From: Chloroflexota bacterium
Lineage (GTDB): Bacteria > Chloroflexota > UBA11872
NCBI GenBank assembly: GCA_011523785.1
Contig: WTFW01000060.1
Location: 2,116 to 66,115 of the forward strand
Direction of reading: 5' to 3'
Length of the DNA: 64,000 nucleotides
This document shows positions 7,751 through 16,072 of this stretch, in pieces (position 1 is the stretch's first letter; every line of letters begins with the position of its first letter). The position numbers and the translations under genes were made by a program. The notes under the pieces are model-generated. The model had not been told where the DNA came from. It ran no database searches and was given only the letters and a program-made list of their open reading frames with translations.

Positions 7751-8482
7751 CTAACTGGCGGCCCCCTCCTCGGCTAGACCGGGCTGGCCTTTGTACATGC
7801 CGATGCCCAGGGTGAGGAGGCAGATGGAACCGAGGAACAGGAAGACGTTGTTGACGAGGAGGAGTCCATTCGGGTCTTCCACGCCTGCGAACATGATTAT
7901 GATGAAAATCAAGAGTCCGCCAAGTCCAAACAGGGCCAGTCCGTAGGATGCGATCTTATTTGCATTGAGGTCCTGAAACCGGCCGATCAGACCGGCACCG
8001 AGGAAGAACGAGGCAAAGGGGAAGAGCGTAAGGAACACCACGAGAACCGCGGACATGCTTGTGTGAACCATGAGGGCGGTTTGCTGCAAGGACGCCTGTA
8101 GCTCGGATCCGGCCGGCGCAGCGGCGGCTTGCTGCGCGAGGTAGACGACGTAGTGCCGCATTCCCAAGCCGACGACAATGCTGGACCATTCAACGAGCGA
8201 GACAAGAATGCCGAAATTAAGGAAGGTTCCGCTAAGCCCTCCTTGACTGGTGGCAAGCGGGAAGAGAGCCAAGACACCGAAGCTTGTGAGCATCATCCCG
8301 AGGATATTCAGGATGGTCATCAGATGCGCGAGGGCGGGTGCGTCGCCCATTGCGCCAACGGCGGCCGAAAAATCGGTTTGGTCCACGGGATTGATTAGGG
8401 CGATTCCCGGGTGGAGCAACGAGGAGACGATGGTGAGAATCACACCGACGATCAAGAACATCCCCGAGTACCTGGTTACCAT
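7751..8482 (-). CDS. Integral membrane protein, DUF4386-like
   Basis: A 243-residue protein with about six to seven membrane helices. The ATG at 8482 (MVTRYSGMFLIVGVILTI) is preceded by a good ribosome site (AAGGGTGG on the coding strand), so the longer frame to 8590 is rejected. The opening helix has the shape G-x-F-L-I-V-G-V-I-L-T, and a loop DFSAAVGAMGDAPALAHLM follows. This layout resembles DUF4386 membrane proteins, whose role is unknown. It is divergent from the catabolic cluster that begins at 8740. Confidence 0.6.
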   Translation of the reverse strand: MVTRYSGMFLIVGVILTIVSSLLHPGIALINPVDQTDFSAAVGAMGDAPALAHLMTILNILGMMLTSFGVLALFPLATSQGGLSGTFLNFGILVSLVEWSSIVVGLGMRHYVVYLAQQAAAAPAGSELQASLQQTALMVHTSMSAVLVVFLTLFPFASFFLGAGLIGRFQDLNANKIASYGLALFGLGGLLIFIIIMFAGVEDPNGLLLVNNVFLFLGSICLLTLGIGMYKGQPGLAEEGAAS

Positions 8483-8739
8483 TGTGCAGCCACCCTTCAG
8501 CTTCAGCCCAGCGTCTCTACACCCACTCGACGCTTGCCGGCGAGCGTAGCACCCGCGCCTGACGGCAACAACCGCCGGCAGCGCACCCACGCCATTTGTT
8601 TCTTAGTCAACTAGATTTCCAGATAGGGAGATCGGATAAAGCCACCGAACTACGCCAACGGTCCGGGTCGTGTCGTACTAGCGTCGCCAGTAGGCGTAAA
8701 CTCGTGGCGAGGCGCGCTAGCGCGGGGGTGGTGGCAACG

Positions 8740-9876
8740 ATGGCTGAGCCAAGAATCGCGGTGGTGGGGTGCGGCGGTATGGGGCATAACCACACGCGGG
8801 CGGCGGTGCAGGAGCTGGGCGCGCGGGTGGTGGGCGGGTGCGATATCAGTCCGGAGGCCCGTGAGCGCTACCGGCGGGCCTGGGGCACGGACGCTGTCTA
8901 CGAATCCTGGGACGAGCTGTACGACAAGACGCGCCCGGACGTGGTGTTCGTGACGACACATGGGTCGTTTCACGCGCCGGCCACGATCGCGGCGGCGGAG
9001 GCGGGCTGCCACGTGTTCTGCGAGAAGCCGATGGCGCTGTCGCTGGCCGACTGCGACGCCATGATCGAGGCCTGCGACCGCAACGGGGTGAAGCTGGCGA
9101 TCAATCACATCAAGCGGGCCAGCGGCTACAACGGGCTGGTGCGGCACCTGATCGCGTCGGGCGACATCGGCGAGGTGTTCGCGATCCAGGCCTACAACAA
9201 GGGGGCGCGTCCGTCGGCCACCGAGATGACGGAGATGGGCACGCACATCGCCGACTGGGCGCGGGTGTTCGCGCCGGACGTGCAATGGGCGCACGGGCAC
9301 GTGACGGTGGGCGGGCGCGAAGCCACGGCGGCGGACATCAGGCCCAGCACTGAGATTCATGGCCGGCACGTCGACAGCGGCACGGTGATGGGCGAGCGGA
9401 TGTTCGCCACCTACGGGGCGGCGGGCGGCATCAACATCAGCATCAACTTCTGGATGGAGGCGGATAACGACGACCGGTCGTACGGGCTGGATATCTTCGG
9501 CACGCGGGGGCGCTATGCGCTGAGGCAGAGCGTGGATACGAACCTGTACCGGCACTACGGCTCGCACATGTCGCCGGTGTACAACCACCAGTGGGAACAC
9601 GTGCCGATGCCGTCGGAAGACGCGCCGAACGGCGCGCCGCTGACCAAGGCGGAGGCGCGGGACCGGTTGCAAGGGATCATGTTCCGGGAGCTGTGGGAGG
9701 CGATCCAGGAGGATCGGGATCCGGAGTCGAGCGGGCGTGAAGGCCGGACGGCGATGGAGATGATGCACGCGGCCTGGGAGTCGCACCGGCGACGGGCGCG
9801 GGTGGATCTGCCGATGACGGTGCGGGAGAACCCGCTGGACGTGTGGGCGGCGGACGCGGCGCGGGGAGAGGCGTAG
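8740..9876 (+). CDS. Gfo/Idh/MocA family oxidoreductase (first gene of catabolic cluster)
   Basis: A 378-residue NAD(P)-dependent dehydrogenase of sugar or polyol compounds. The Rossmann motif is IAVVGCGGMGHNHTRAA at residues 6-22. The family EKP motif is present as CHVFCEKPMALS at about residue 96, with the dinucleotide-site KRASGYNGLVRHL and a putative catalytic TEMGTHIADW (His in the C-terminal domain). ATG at 8740 is chosen because the upstream frame has no Rossmann-like sequence. It leads a plus-strand run of seven genes, to 15358, that looks like a catabolic operon; 9 bases separate it from the next gene. Confidence 0.93.
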   Translation: MAEPRIAVVGCGGMGHNHTRAAVQELGARVVGGCDISPEARERYRRAWGTDAVYESWDELYDKTRPDVVFVTTHGSFHAPATIAAAEAGCHVFCEKPMALSLADCDAMIEACDRNGVKLAINHIKRASGYNGLVRHLIASGDIGEVFAIQAYNKGARPSATEMTEMGTHIADWARVFAPDVQWAHGHVTVGGREATAADIRPSTEIHGRHVDSGTVMGERMFATYGAAGGINISINFWMEADNDDRSYGLDIFGTRGRYALRQSVDTNLYRHYGSHMSPVYNHQWEHVPMPSEDAPNGAPLTKAEARDRLQGIMFRELWEAIQEDRDPESSGREGRTAMEMMHAAWESHRRRARVDLPMTVRENPLDVWAADAARGEA

Positions 9877-9885
9877 GAGCTACCG

Positions 9886-10671
9886 ATGATGACGCCGGGG
9901 GTTGACCTGGACTTTCGCCCGACGGTGCCGGCGTTTGATGCGAATGCGGCGCTGGGGCGGCGGCATGACCGGCGGGTGGCGGTGGACGACGCGGCCGGGC
10001 TGCTGGCGGAGATGGACCGGGCGGGCGTGGAGCGCGCACTGGTGTACGCGCCGCACGCGGCGGCCTTCGACTCGGCGGAGGGCAACGCAGGGCTGCTGGA
10101 GGCGATTGGCGACGAGTCGCGGCTGGTCCCGCAGTTCGTCTGCAACCCGCCCTTCGACAACCTGGACGAGACCGCGGCGCGGATCGAGGCGGCCGACGTG
10201 CGGGCGGTGCGGATGGTGCCGACGTTGCACCACTACCCGTTCAGGTCGTGGGTGGTGGGGGAGTGGCTGGAATGGCTGTCGGCGCGGGGCATCCCGCTGT
10301 GGCTGCCGGCCAGCTATGAGACGAACTGGCACGACGGCGCCGACCTGGATGCGCACGCGGTTCACGAGACGGTGCGCCAGTTCCCTGACCTGACCGTGGT
10401 GCTATGCGAGGTGCACTATGTGCAGGCCTCGTGGGCGCCGCCGCTGCTACGGAGCCTGCCCAACCTCTCGATCGAGGTGTCGCGGTACGTGATCGCGGAC
10501 GGGATCGCGCAGTTGCTGGGGATTGTGGGGCCGGGACGGGTGATGTTCGGGTCACGATTTCCGGAGCAGGCCATTGCGCCGCAGCTGTATCACCTGCACC
10601 GCCTGGGACTGAACGAGACCGACCTGCGGGCCGTGTGCGGGGGCAACCTGGCGCGGCTGTTGAGGATGTAG
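9886..10671 (+). CDS. Amidohydrolase-2 family protein lacking metal ligands
   Basis: A 261-residue protein of the TIM-barrel amidohydrolase-2 family (ACMSD-like). It is homologous in layout to the next gene, but catalytic positions are changed. The N-terminal H-x-H metal site is replaced by FDANAALG, the middle-barrel His region reads LCEVHYVQA, and the late catalytic Asp of GSD is GSRFPE. Enzymes of this fold need these residues to hold the metal and activate water, so this partner may be non-hydrolytic or use another mechanism. It lies 4 bases before its paralogue, which suggests a complex or a regulatory pseudoenzyme (inference). Confidence 0.8.
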   Translation: MMTPGVDLDFRPTVPAFDANAALGRRHDRRVAVDDAAGLLAEMDRAGVERALVYAPHAAAFDSAEGNAGLLEAIGDESRLVPQFVCNPPFDNLDETAARIEAADVRAVRMVPTLHHYPFRSWVVGEWLEWLSARGIPLWLPASYETNWHDGADLDAHAVHETVRQFPDLTVVLCEVHYVQASWAPPLLRSLPNLSIEVSRYVIADGIAQLLGIVGPGRVMFGSRFPEQAIAPQLYHLHRLGLNETDLRAVCGGNLARLLRM

Positions 10672-10675
10672 CGCG

Positions 10676-11437
10676 ATGGACACACCGGTCATTGACTTTC
10701 ACAGTCATGCGGGTAGCTGGGGCAGGTACGGCGTGGATGCCGACTGCGACCTGTACCTGAAAGTGATGGACGCGGCAGGGGTGGACCGGACCTGCATCAA
10801 CTGCATCTGGTTCGGGGACGCCCGGCGCGGCAACGACCTGGTGATGGAGTACGTGAAGCGGGCGCCGGACAGGTTTATCGGGGTGGCGTTCGCGACGCCG
10901 CACTATCCCGAGGAGGCGGTGAAGGAGCTGGAACGTGCCGTGCACGGGTTGGGCATGGCGTACGTGAAGATCTACCCCGATTACTTCGGGCGGCCGAACG
11001 ACGATCCGGCCTACTTCCCGATCTACGAGTGGGTGGACGAGCATGAGATGGCGGTGATGTGTCACGCGACCTACCCGTTCGATCCGCCGGGGACGACCAT
11101 CCAGGGCCGGTTCACGGCGCTGAGCGATCGATTTCCGAACGTGCGCTGGGTGATGGCGCATACGGCGGGCACGCTGGACGCGGACGCCGCGGAAACCGCG
11201 CGGGTGCTGCCGAATGTCTACATGGAAACCTGCAGTTCGCGCACATCGCTTGGGGCGACCGAGTTCAACGTGGAGCGCGCGGGCGAGGACAAGGTGCTGT
11301 ACGGCTCGGACATGGCGCTGATGGACGCGCGACAGCAGATCGCCAAGGTCGTGACGGCCGACATCCCGCGGCGGGCCAAGGAGAAGATCCTGGGATTGAA
11401 TGCCATGCGGCTCTTGCGTTTGGACGGTCGACCATAG
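10676..11437 (+). CDS. Amidohydrolase-2 family hydrolase/decarboxylase
   Basis: A 253-residue TIM-barrel amidohydrolase with intact metal-site elements: D-F-H-S-H at residues 7-11, CHATYPFD around residue 125, VMAHTAG around residue 160, and GSDMALMD with the catalytic Asp around residue 208. These fit the ACMSD/gamma-resorcylate-decarboxylase/lactonase-like clan. Candidate reactions are hydrolysis of a lactone or decarboxylation of a cyclic acid. Neighbouring dehydrogenases and the SMP-30 gene make a sugar-lactone step plausible (inference). ATG at 10676 follows 4 bases after its degenerate paralogue. Confidence 0.9.
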   Translation: MDTPVIDFHSHAGSWGRYGVDADCDLYLKVMDAAGVDRTCINCIWFGDARRGNDLVMEYVKRAPDRFIGVAFATPHYPEEAVKELERAVHGLGMAYVKIYPDYFGRPNDDPAYFPIYEWVDEHEMAVMCHATYPFDPPGTTIQGRFTALSDRFPNVRWVMAHTAGTLDADAAETARVLPNVYMETCSSRTSLGATEFNVERAGEDKVLYGSDMALMDARQQIAKVVTADIPRRAKEKILGLNAMRLLRLDGRP

Positions 11438-11589
11438 GCTTGCGTGACCCGCGGCTGGTTGCGCGGAAGACCCCTCACCGGTTTCGGCCGAAGACGGCCG
11501 AACCTGCCTCTCCCCCTGGAGAGGGTGAAGAGCCGCCGCGCGATCGAGGGCCAGGGGCGTCGGGAAGAGGTCTCTAAAGGGGGAGCGGT
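11438..11589. repeat. Intergenic repeat related to the 1-430 repeat family
   Basis: Contains ggagagggtgaagagc at 11518-11533, identical to the core of the repeats at 1-430, preceded by a tttcggccgaagacggccgaa inverted sequence and a cctctccccctggagaggg hairpin arm pair. It separates the amidohydrolase pair from the aminotransferase within the cluster. Confidence 0.55.
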
Positions 11590-12840
11590 ATGAACGAGCG
11601 GCTGGCGGCGCAGACGGGCGATCGGGCGGCGATGCTGGACCTGGGGGCGACCCACGACTTCGGCGACGACGACATTGCGGCGGTGGCCGAAGTGCTGCGG
11701 TCAGGCCACGTGGGGCTGGGGCCGAAAGTGGTGGAGTTCGAAGAGGCGTTTGCCGCGAAGCACGGTGCGAAGCACGCGGTGACGGCCAGCTCGGGCACGG
11801 CGGCGATGCACGTGTGCATCGGGGCGCTGAATCCGGAGCCGGGCAGCGAGATCATCGTGTCGCCGTGGACGGCGGGCGGGTCGATCATCGGCGCGATCCT
11901 GCATAACTGCGTGCCGGTGTTCGCGGACGTGGACGACACGTACACGCTGGATCCGGCGGACGTGGAGGCCAAGATCACGCCGCGCACCCGGGCCATCATG
12001 GCCGTGCACCTGTTCGGCAACCCGTGCGACATGAACGCGCTGCAGGCGATTGCCGACCGGCACGGCCTGGCGCTGATCGAGGACTGTTGCCAGGCGCACT
12101 TCGCGGAGTCGCAGGGTCGGGTCGTGGGGACGGTGGGCGACATCGGCGGGTTCAGCTTTGGCGGCAAGCACCTGTCGGCGGGCACGGGCGGGGCGGTGCT
12201 GACGAATGACGAGGCCCTTTGGGAACGCGCCATCCTGTTCCGCGACGCGGCGCTGCCGCGCGACAACGGGCCGCTGCAGGGGCAGCCGTACGCCAACTAC
12301 TTCCTGGCGCCCAACTACAAGATGGGCGACCTGATGGCTGCGGTGCTGCGCACGCAGCTGGAGAAGGTGGACGGATACATCGAGCGGAAGATCCAGACGG
12401 CCGAGGCGATCATCGACGGGCTGTCGGACATGGACGAGATCACGCCGCAGCGGGTGCGGCCCGGCGACCGTCACACCTACTGGGTGCTGGGCTTCACGCT
12501 GGATACGGACACGCTGGGGTGCTCGGCCTGGGAGTTCGCGGAGGAGGTCAGCCGGGCGGGGGTGCCGCTGGGCGGGCCGTACATCGGGTCGGGCCGCCAC
12601 GGGCCGCTGTACCGCAACCCGTTCCTGTCGGGGCCGGATGGATACGGCCAGAGCCGGTTTCCTTTCGACTTCCAGCGCGAGACGCCGATGGACTACACGC
12701 AGGTGGAGTGCGCGCGCGGCGAGGACATCATGGGCCGCGGAGTGTCGCTGCAGATGACGCCGAACATCAGCGCGGACGCGGTGGAGACCATCGTCTCGAC
12801 GATTCGCGAGACAGCGGCGGGGCACCTGGCGCGTCGCTAA
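11590..12840 (+). CDS. DegT/DnrJ/EryC1/StrS aminotransferase
   Basis: A 416-residue PLP-dependent sugar aminotransferase of the DegT family, which usually transfers an amino group from glutamate to a keto-sugar. Fold type I residues are visible: the cofactor-phosphate region ASSGTAAMHV (residues 67-76), D165 in ALIEDCCQAHFAE that contacts the pyridine nitrogen, and the Schiff-base lysine K193 in FSFGGKHLSAG. The aligned core begins at about residue 17. ATG at 11590 follows a GGGGGAGC ribosome site. In this catabolic cluster it may deaminate as well as make an amino sugar; direction is not decided by sequence. Confidence 0.93.
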   Translation: MNERLAAQTGDRAAMLDLGATHDFGDDDIAAVAEVLRSGHVGLGPKVVEFEEAFAAKHGAKHAVTASSGTAAMHVCIGALNPEPGSEIIVSPWTAGGSIIGAILHNCVPVFADVDDTYTLDPADVEAKITPRTRAIMAVHLFGNPCDMNALQAIADRHGLALIEDCCQAHFAESQGRVVGTVGDIGGFSFGGKHLSAGTGGAVLTNDEALWERAILFRDAALPRDNGPLQGQPYANYFLAPNYKMGDLMAAVLRTQLEKVDGYIERKIQTAEAIIDGLSDMDEITPQRVRPGDRHTYWVLGFTLDTDTLGCSAWEFAEEVSRAGVPLGGPYIGSGRHGPLYRNPFLSGPDGYGQSRFPFDFQRETPMDYTQVECARGEDIMGRGVSLQMTPNISADAVETIVSTIRETAAGHLARR

Positions 12841-12891
12841 GTTGGTGGTGTGGGCCGTTTCGGCCCGCGCCGTCGGCCTGGAGGGTTCGGC

Positions 12892-13350
12892 GTGAAGACG
12901 TTTGTGTACGAGTCGAGCCTGTGGCTGCCGCGGGCGCTGGATGAGGTGTTCGCGTTCTTTTCGGATGCCTCGAATCTTGAGGTGATCACGCCGCCGTGGC
13001 TGAAGTTCAGCGTGGAGACGCCGAGGCCGATCGAGATGCGGCCGGGGACGTTGATCGATTACCGCTTGCGGTTTCGCGGGTTTCGGTTGCGGTGGCGGAG
13101 CGAGATCACGGCGTGGGACCCGCCGCACCGGTTCGCGGACGCGCAGGTGAAGGGGCCGTACCGGCAGTGGATTCATGAGCACACGTTCGTCGAACGGGAC
13201 GGCGGGACGCTGGCGGGAGACCGGGTGGAATACGCTGTGTGGGGTGGCGCGCTGGCGAACGCGCTGGTGGTGCGCCGCGACGTGGAACGCATCTTCGACT
13301 TCCGCAGGCAGACGCTGACGGCGATGTTCGGCAGCGGGGACGATTCATAG
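12892..13350 (+). CDS. SRPBCC family ligand-binding protein
   Basis: A 152-residue START/Bet v1-type protein. The order is a first strand with TFVYESSLWLPRALDEVFAF, ASNLEVITPPWLKF, then RLRFRGFRLRWRSEITAWDPP and a C-terminal helix with RRDVERIFDFRRQTL. This pattern matches SRPBCC proteins annotated as cell-division-inhibitor-like or cyclase/dehydrase-like, with unknown ligand. GTG at 12892 is preceded by TGGAGGG, so the ORF extension to 12850 is rejected. It lies between the aminotransferase and a second dehydrogenase. Confidence 0.82.
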   Translation: MKTFVYESSLWLPRALDEVFAFFSDASNLEVITPPWLKFSVETPRPIEMRPGTLIDYRLRFRGFRLRWRSEITAWDPPHRFADAQVKGPYRQWIHEHTFVERDGGTLAGDRVEYAVWGGALANALVVRRDVERIFDFRRQTLTAMFGSGDDS

Positions 13351-13378
13351 GCCTTCAGACGCAAAGGAGCCGCTGAGC

Positions 13379-14392
13379 GTGCGACTGGCAATCATCGGGG
13401 CGCAGCACGGGCACGTACTGGGGATTACGCGGCAGCTTATTGCCGAGGACGGCGTGGAACTGGTGGCGGTGGCTGAGGCGGAAGCCGCGGTGCGTGAGGA
13501 GACGGCGGCGGCCTTTGGGGTGCCGGGCATCGCGGACTACCGCGAGCTGCTGGACGGGTCCATCGACGCCGCGGCGCTGGCGCCGATCAACAACGAAAAG
13601 GGCGACGTGTCGGTGGCCTGCCTGGAGGCTGGCGTGAGCGTGCTGCTGGACAAGCCGGCGGTGACGACGCTGGACGACCTGGACCGGCTGGAAGCCGCGG
13701 CGGGCGGGTCGGCGGCGCTGAGTTGCGCGCTGACGCTGCGATTCAATGGACCGTACGTGGCGGCCAAGCGGGCGATCGAGGCGGGTGAAATCGGGCAGGT
13801 GGTGTCGTCGATGGCGCAGCGGCCGCACAAGTGCGGGCCGGCGCGGCGACCGGCCTGGTTCTTCGACCGCGAACTCAACGGCGGGGCCCTGCTGGACCTG
13901 TGCATCCACGACATTGACGGCGTGCGCTGGCTGCACGGCTGCGAGCCGGTGGCCGTGGCGGCTCAGCACGGGGCGGTGCGGTTCACCGAGTACCCCACGT
14001 TCGCCGACCACGCCGAGGCCTGGTTGCGGCTGGAGGACGGCGGATCGGCGTTCGTACGGGCCTCCTGGCTGACACCGGACAGCGCGCCGTATCACGGCGA
14101 TTGCCGGATGTTCATCGAGGGAACGGAAGGGTCGATCGAGATCCGGACGACGGCGGAGACTTCCTGCACGATCGACAAGGGCGGGAAGCAACGAAAGCTG
14201 ACGGAGTTTTCGGGTCCGACCCTGGATACGCCCACGGCGGATGCGCCGAATGCACTGGCGCGGGACTTTATCGCCGCCGCGCGGGGTGAGACTGATCTTG
14301 TGATTTCGGCTGAAGACGTGATTGCGTCGCACCGATGGACGTTGCTGGCGCGGGACGCCGCCGACAACGGGACGCTGGTTACCGGTCGGTAG
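13379..14392 (+). CDS. Gfo/Idh/MocA family oxidoreductase
   Basis: A 337-residue dehydrogenase with a modified Rossmann motif IIGAQHGHVLGITRQL at the N terminus (Gln-His in place of Gly-x-G spacing). It has the DKP form of the EKP motif in VSVLLDKPAVTT (about residue 88) and a C-terminal active-site segment LLDLCIHDIDGVRWL. The GTG start follows a strong AAAGGAGC site. Together with the first Gfo/Idh/MocA gene of the cluster it may catalyse paired oxidation and reduction of a sugar or polyol, as in inositol or aminosugar pathways (inference). Confidence 0.9.
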   Translation: MRLAIIGAQHGHVLGITRQLIAEDGVELVAVAEAEAAVREETAAAFGVPGIADYRELLDGSIDAAALAPINNEKGDVSVACLEAGVSVLLDKPAVTTLDDLDRLEAAAGGSAALSCALTLRFNGPYVAAKRAIEAGEIGQVVSSMAQRPHKCGPARRPAWFFDRELNGGALLDLCIHDIDGVRWLHGCEPVAVAAQHGAVRFTEYPTFADHAEAWLRLEDGGSAFVRASWLTPDSAPYHGDCRMFIEGTEGSIEIRTTAETSCTIDKGGKQRKLTEFSGPTLDTPTADAPNALARDFIAAARGETDLVISAEDVIASHRWTLLARDAADNGTLVTGR

Positions 14393-14452
14393 GGTTCGGC
14401 GGCTAAGGTTCAACCAATCACATTTGGCTGGTAGATCACAGGGGAGCGCGTG

Positions 14453-15358
14453 ATGGCCTGGGAATTCGAGCAGATCGACGGTCCGTACGGCAACGTCACC
14501 GAGGGTCCGGCCTGGGACGGGGAGGCGTTGCTGTTCACGAGCATTCAGCAGAGCCGGATCATGCGCTACGACCCGACGACGGGTGAGTCGACGGTACACC
14601 GCGAGGGCACCAACTACTGCAACGGGCTGATGTTCGACCCGAACGGCGTGCTGTACGGCTGCGAGGGCGGCGCGCGGCGGGTGGTTCGATACAACGACGA
14701 CGGGACGACGACCGCGCTGACGGACGGGTTCGAGGGGCAGCGGCTGAACATTCCGAACGACCTGGCGATCGACAACGAGGGACGCATCTGGTTTACGGAT
14801 CCCTACTACGAAGGGGCCGCGGGGGACTGGACCGAGGATCGCGGGAACAAGGACCTGGACCACGATTCGGTGTACCGGTTGGATCCGCAGGATGACGGGT
14901 CGTGGGCGATCAGCCGGGTCACGTTCGACACGACGCGGCCCAACGGGCTGCTGTTTTCGCTGGACCACTCGGTGCTGTTCGTGGCGCAGAGCGGGCGGCG
15001 TGAGGACGAGTTGCGGCAACTGCGGTCGTACCCGGTCAACGACGACGGCTCGCTGGGTGAGATGACGGTGCTGCACGACTTTGGGGCGCATCGCGGGATC
15101 GACGGGATGGTCCTGGACACGGAGGGGTACATCATCGCGACGGCGGGTTGGGACCAGGGCGGGCCGGGTTCGTCGGTGTACGTGTTTGCGCCGGATGGCG
15201 AGGTGATCGAGCGGCACCCGGTGCCGGTGGCGAATCCGACCAACTGCACGTTTGGCGGGGATGACCTGTCGACCCTGTACGTGACCAGCATTGGCGGGTA
15301 CCTGCTGCGGGTGGAGACGGAGCGGCAGGGGCGGTTGCACTATCCGCCGGTGGGGTAG
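14453..15358 (+). CDS. SMP-30/gluconolactonase family protein
   Basis: A 301-residue six-bladed beta-propeller of the SMP-30/regucalcin/gluconolactonase family, which opens sugar lactones using one divalent metal. Family signs are the early metal Glu in GNVTEGPAWDG, the N-D pair in LNIPNDLAIDNEGRIWFTDPYY, DTTRPNGLLFSLD, and the Asp in HRGIDGMVLDTEG. The ATG at 14453 is used; it overlaps a GTG three bases earlier and follows AGGGGAGCG. As last gene of the cluster it would hydrolyse a lactone made by one of the dehydrogenases (inference). Confidence 0.92.
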   Translation: MAWEFEQIDGPYGNVTEGPAWDGEALLFTSIQQSRIMRYDPTTGESTVHREGTNYCNGLMFDPNGVLYGCEGGARRVVRYNDDGTTTALTDGFEGQRLNIPNDLAIDNEGRIWFTDPYYEGAAGDWTEDRGNKDLDHDSVYRLDPQDDGSWAISRVTFDTTRPNGLLFSLDHSVLFVAQSGRREDELRQLRSYPVNDDGSLGEMTVLHDFGAHRGIDGMVLDTEGYIIATAGWDQGGPGSSVYVFAPDGEVIERHPVPVANPTNCTFGGDDLSTLYVTSIGGYLLRVETERQGRLHYPPVG

Positions 15359-15416
15359 CGGACATAGGCGCCGAGGGACGTGACTTAGGTGCGGATTCGG
15401 GGTTAGGGCCGAGTTG

Positions 15417-16040
15417 GTGAGCGGCGGAGGCTTGCGGCGGTTCGTGCTGGCGGTCGCCGCCGGCGCGGTGGCGCTGAGTGCTTGCGGCGAAGGGGGCGCA
15501 CAGACGATCGCGACGCCGACGCCAGTCGTAGTCGAGGAGTCGACACCCGCGCCCGAGCCGACGCCCGTCGAAGCACCGCCAGCTACCCCGGACGCGACGC
15601 CGGGTCCGGCGCTGCCGCCGCTGCCGGGCGCGGGGGCCGATGGGCAGCCGGTGAAGATCGAGGCGTTCGCGCTCGCGGACTACGCGACCGAGGTGGGCAA
15701 GGACGGCAGCCGTACGCGGCGTGGGCAGGGCTCGGAGAGTTCGATCGTCTCGTTGCCGGCGGGCGAGAGCTTCTACGTGACGTTCAGCGTGACGCTCAAC
15801 TTCGGGATTGTGCAGATTGCCTGGAGCTCGGTTGGCGGCGGCTCGGGAGACACGACGCCTGCGGCCGGCCGGACGCCGTCCGGTGAGCCGGAGTCCGTTG
15901 CAAGCGGGACCGCGCAGATCGCGTTGGACGACGGGACCGCGCTGATTGGTCCGGTCAGGACCGCAATTGCGCTGCAGATCCAGTCGAGTGACAGCGGGTC
16001 GCGGTGGACGCTGAGGTTTGCCCGCGTCGAGCGTCAGTAG
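15417..16040 (+). CDS. Putative lipoprotein with Thr/Pro-rich linker
   Basis: About 207 residues. The N terminus has Arg residues and a hydrophobic stretch ending in the lipobox ALSAC (Cys near residue 23), giving a lipid-anchored extracytoplasmic protein. A Pro/Thr/Glu-rich linker of about 55 residues follows, then a C-terminal beta-rich domain of unknown family (VKIEAFALADYATEVGKDG and later SFYVTFSVTLNFGIVQIAW). Start is GTG at 15417 or TTG at 15414. Such PT-linked lipoproteins are common in Chloroflexota. Function unknown. Confidence 0.7.
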   Translation: MSGGGLRRFVLAVAAGAVALSACGEGGAQTIATPTPVVVEESTPAPEPTPVEAPPATPDATPGPALPPLPGAGADGQPVKIEAFALADYATEVGKDGSRTRRGQGSESSIVSLPAGESFYVTFSVTLNFGIVQIAWSSVGGGSGDTTPAAGRTPSGEPESVASGTAQIALDDGTALIGPVRTAIALQIQSSDSGSRWTLRFARVERQ

Positions 16041-16072
16041 CGCTGCCTAGAAGAAGGTGGCCAGAAGGTTCA

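Noticed and set aside
11701-13182. Long minus-strand frame (493 codons) opposite the aminotransferase
   Set aside because: It is the antisense shadow of strongly conserved plus-strand genes in GC-rich DNA; its translation is Arg/Pro/His-rich with no domain.
13355-15340. 661-codon minus-strand frame
   Set aside because: Antisense to the second Gfo/Idh/MocA and SMP-30 genes; composition is low-complexity and no motif is seen.
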